A stretch of 52,940 nucleotides of DNA, taken from contig DATHDP010000080.1 of assembly GCA_035318985.1 (NCBI GenBank), positions 1-52,940 on the forward strand, in the 5' to 3' direction. Shown in pieces: positions 52,633 through 52,940 of the stretch. Every line of letters begins with the position of its first letter. Position 1 is the stretch's first letter. The notes below the pieces were generated by a model that did no database searches, was not told the DNA's origin, and was given only the letters and a program-made list of their open reading frames with translations. The translations under genes and the position numbers were made by a program. The DNA comes from VBAS01 sp035318985 (GTDB lineage: Bacteria > Bacteroidota > Bacteroidia > Chitinophagales > Chitinophagaceae).

Positions 52633-52940
52633 TTAGAAAGTTATTAGCGATGTATTTTTCACGAACCTTATCAAGCATTGCCTTGATCCTTGGATCATCA
52701 TCCACTCCTCTCATCATCGGTAACTCCAGCACATAATTGAATGGTCCCATTTCCTCACCAATGCATCTTTTCATATAATAAAACACCTTGTCAAAATCTC
52801 TTAATGACCACCACACCATCATCAGGTCCCCATCGATCACTGCTTCGGGTTCTTCGGCCTGTCTTTGTTCAAGCTTCTTAATTATTTCAAGCGTTTTTTC
52901 TCTTTCACCCAGCCTGCCATAAGCAAAACCAAGCGGCGCC
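52625..52940 (-). CDS. C-terminal part of a TPR protein, cyclase/TolB/TPR family (cut by window edge)
   Basis: The frame is open to the window edge, giving 104 codons. The 104 residues (APLGFAYGRLGEREKTLE..., EQRQAEEPEAVIDGDLMMVWW) align along their whole length with the last 110 residues of the cyclase-TPR protein at 27443 (APIGYAYAKLGQREKAMEII, EQRQKDEPDTAMDGDLFMVWW). A second cyclase/TolB/TPR gene, or a TPR-only relative, therefore lies just outside the window. The internal GTG at 52840 is not a credible start. It is coupled to the lipoprotein hydrolase gene. Confidence 0.85.
   Translation of the reverse strand, partial: APLGFAYGRLGEREKTLEIIKKLEQRQAEEPEAVIDGDLMMVWWSLRDFDKVFYYMKRCIGEEMGPFNYVLELPMMRGVDDDPRIKAMLDKVREKYIANNFLNE

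Overview
The window looks like chromosomal DNA of a Bacteroidota bacterium, most likely a member of the Chitinophagaceae or a near relative. The reasons are an AT-rich sequence with no Shine-Dalgarno sites before genes, promoter-like TAnnTTTG boxes, exported proteins whose signal peptides end in ..AQ/..GQ, and Bacteroidota-typical families (TolB/TPR adenylate cyclases, NifU with an Nfu N-domain, SxxK serine hydrolases). The taxonomy is inference. I saw no rRNA, tRNA, CRISPR array, integrase, transposase or reverse transcriptase. No gene-free stretch exceeds 300 bases.

Left flank (1-13150): ordinary housekeeping and defence genes. These are a secreted Cys-containing protein, a TetX-like flavin monooxygenase with an AraC regulator, an Ada-like O6-alkylguanine methyltransferase, a saccharopine-dehydrogenase-family enzyme, an SRPBCC protein, an ABC exporter whose permease is fused to a thioredoxin-like domain, a NifU scaffold protein, an ArsC-like protein, a Tat-exported Gfo/Idh/MocA oxidoreductase and a sarcosine-oxidase-like flavoenzyme.

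Core (13285-47886): an array of 29 intact paralogous genes, all on the + strand, each encoding a 243-268 residue protein. I call them the MEVH family after their start. Each has a His-rich leader (MEVHxHxHT), a basic RKKW patch, one near-invariant membrane segment (WEFxMLFLAVxxGF), a long divergent and probably helical domain that should lie outside the cytoplasmic membrane, a central QLKxSGxLRLI motif and usually a C-terminal EYHL tail. Family members that touch each other are separated by only 3-10 bases. The array falls into blocks of 15, 2, 5, 1 and 6 copies. Between and after the blocks sit other genes, mostly exported hydrolases: three SxxK serine hydrolases, a P1/DmpA peptidase, a D-aminoacylase-type amidohydrolase and an S9 peptidase. 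There are also an HGSNAT-like membrane acyltransferase, a TPR membrane protein, a 32-residue membrane peptide and, on the opposite strand, an adenylate cyclase-TolB-TPR protein. A decayed leader of a possible 30th copy lies at 24785.

Right flank (48963-52940, - strand): a multicopper oxidase with permuted copper motifs, a lipoprotein serine hydrolase, and the 3' end of a second cyclase/TPR-type gene that runs off the window.

The array is the candidate undescribed system. The sequence suggests a family in which the membrane anchor is held constant while the outer domain diversifies, transcribed as long polycistrons together with envelope hydrolases. From memory its layout (N-terminal anchor, acidic DLxxD helix, T..QLKSSG.LRLI core) recalls the Bacteroidota family that Pfam calls DUF6090, but I could not test this. 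Its function is unknown.
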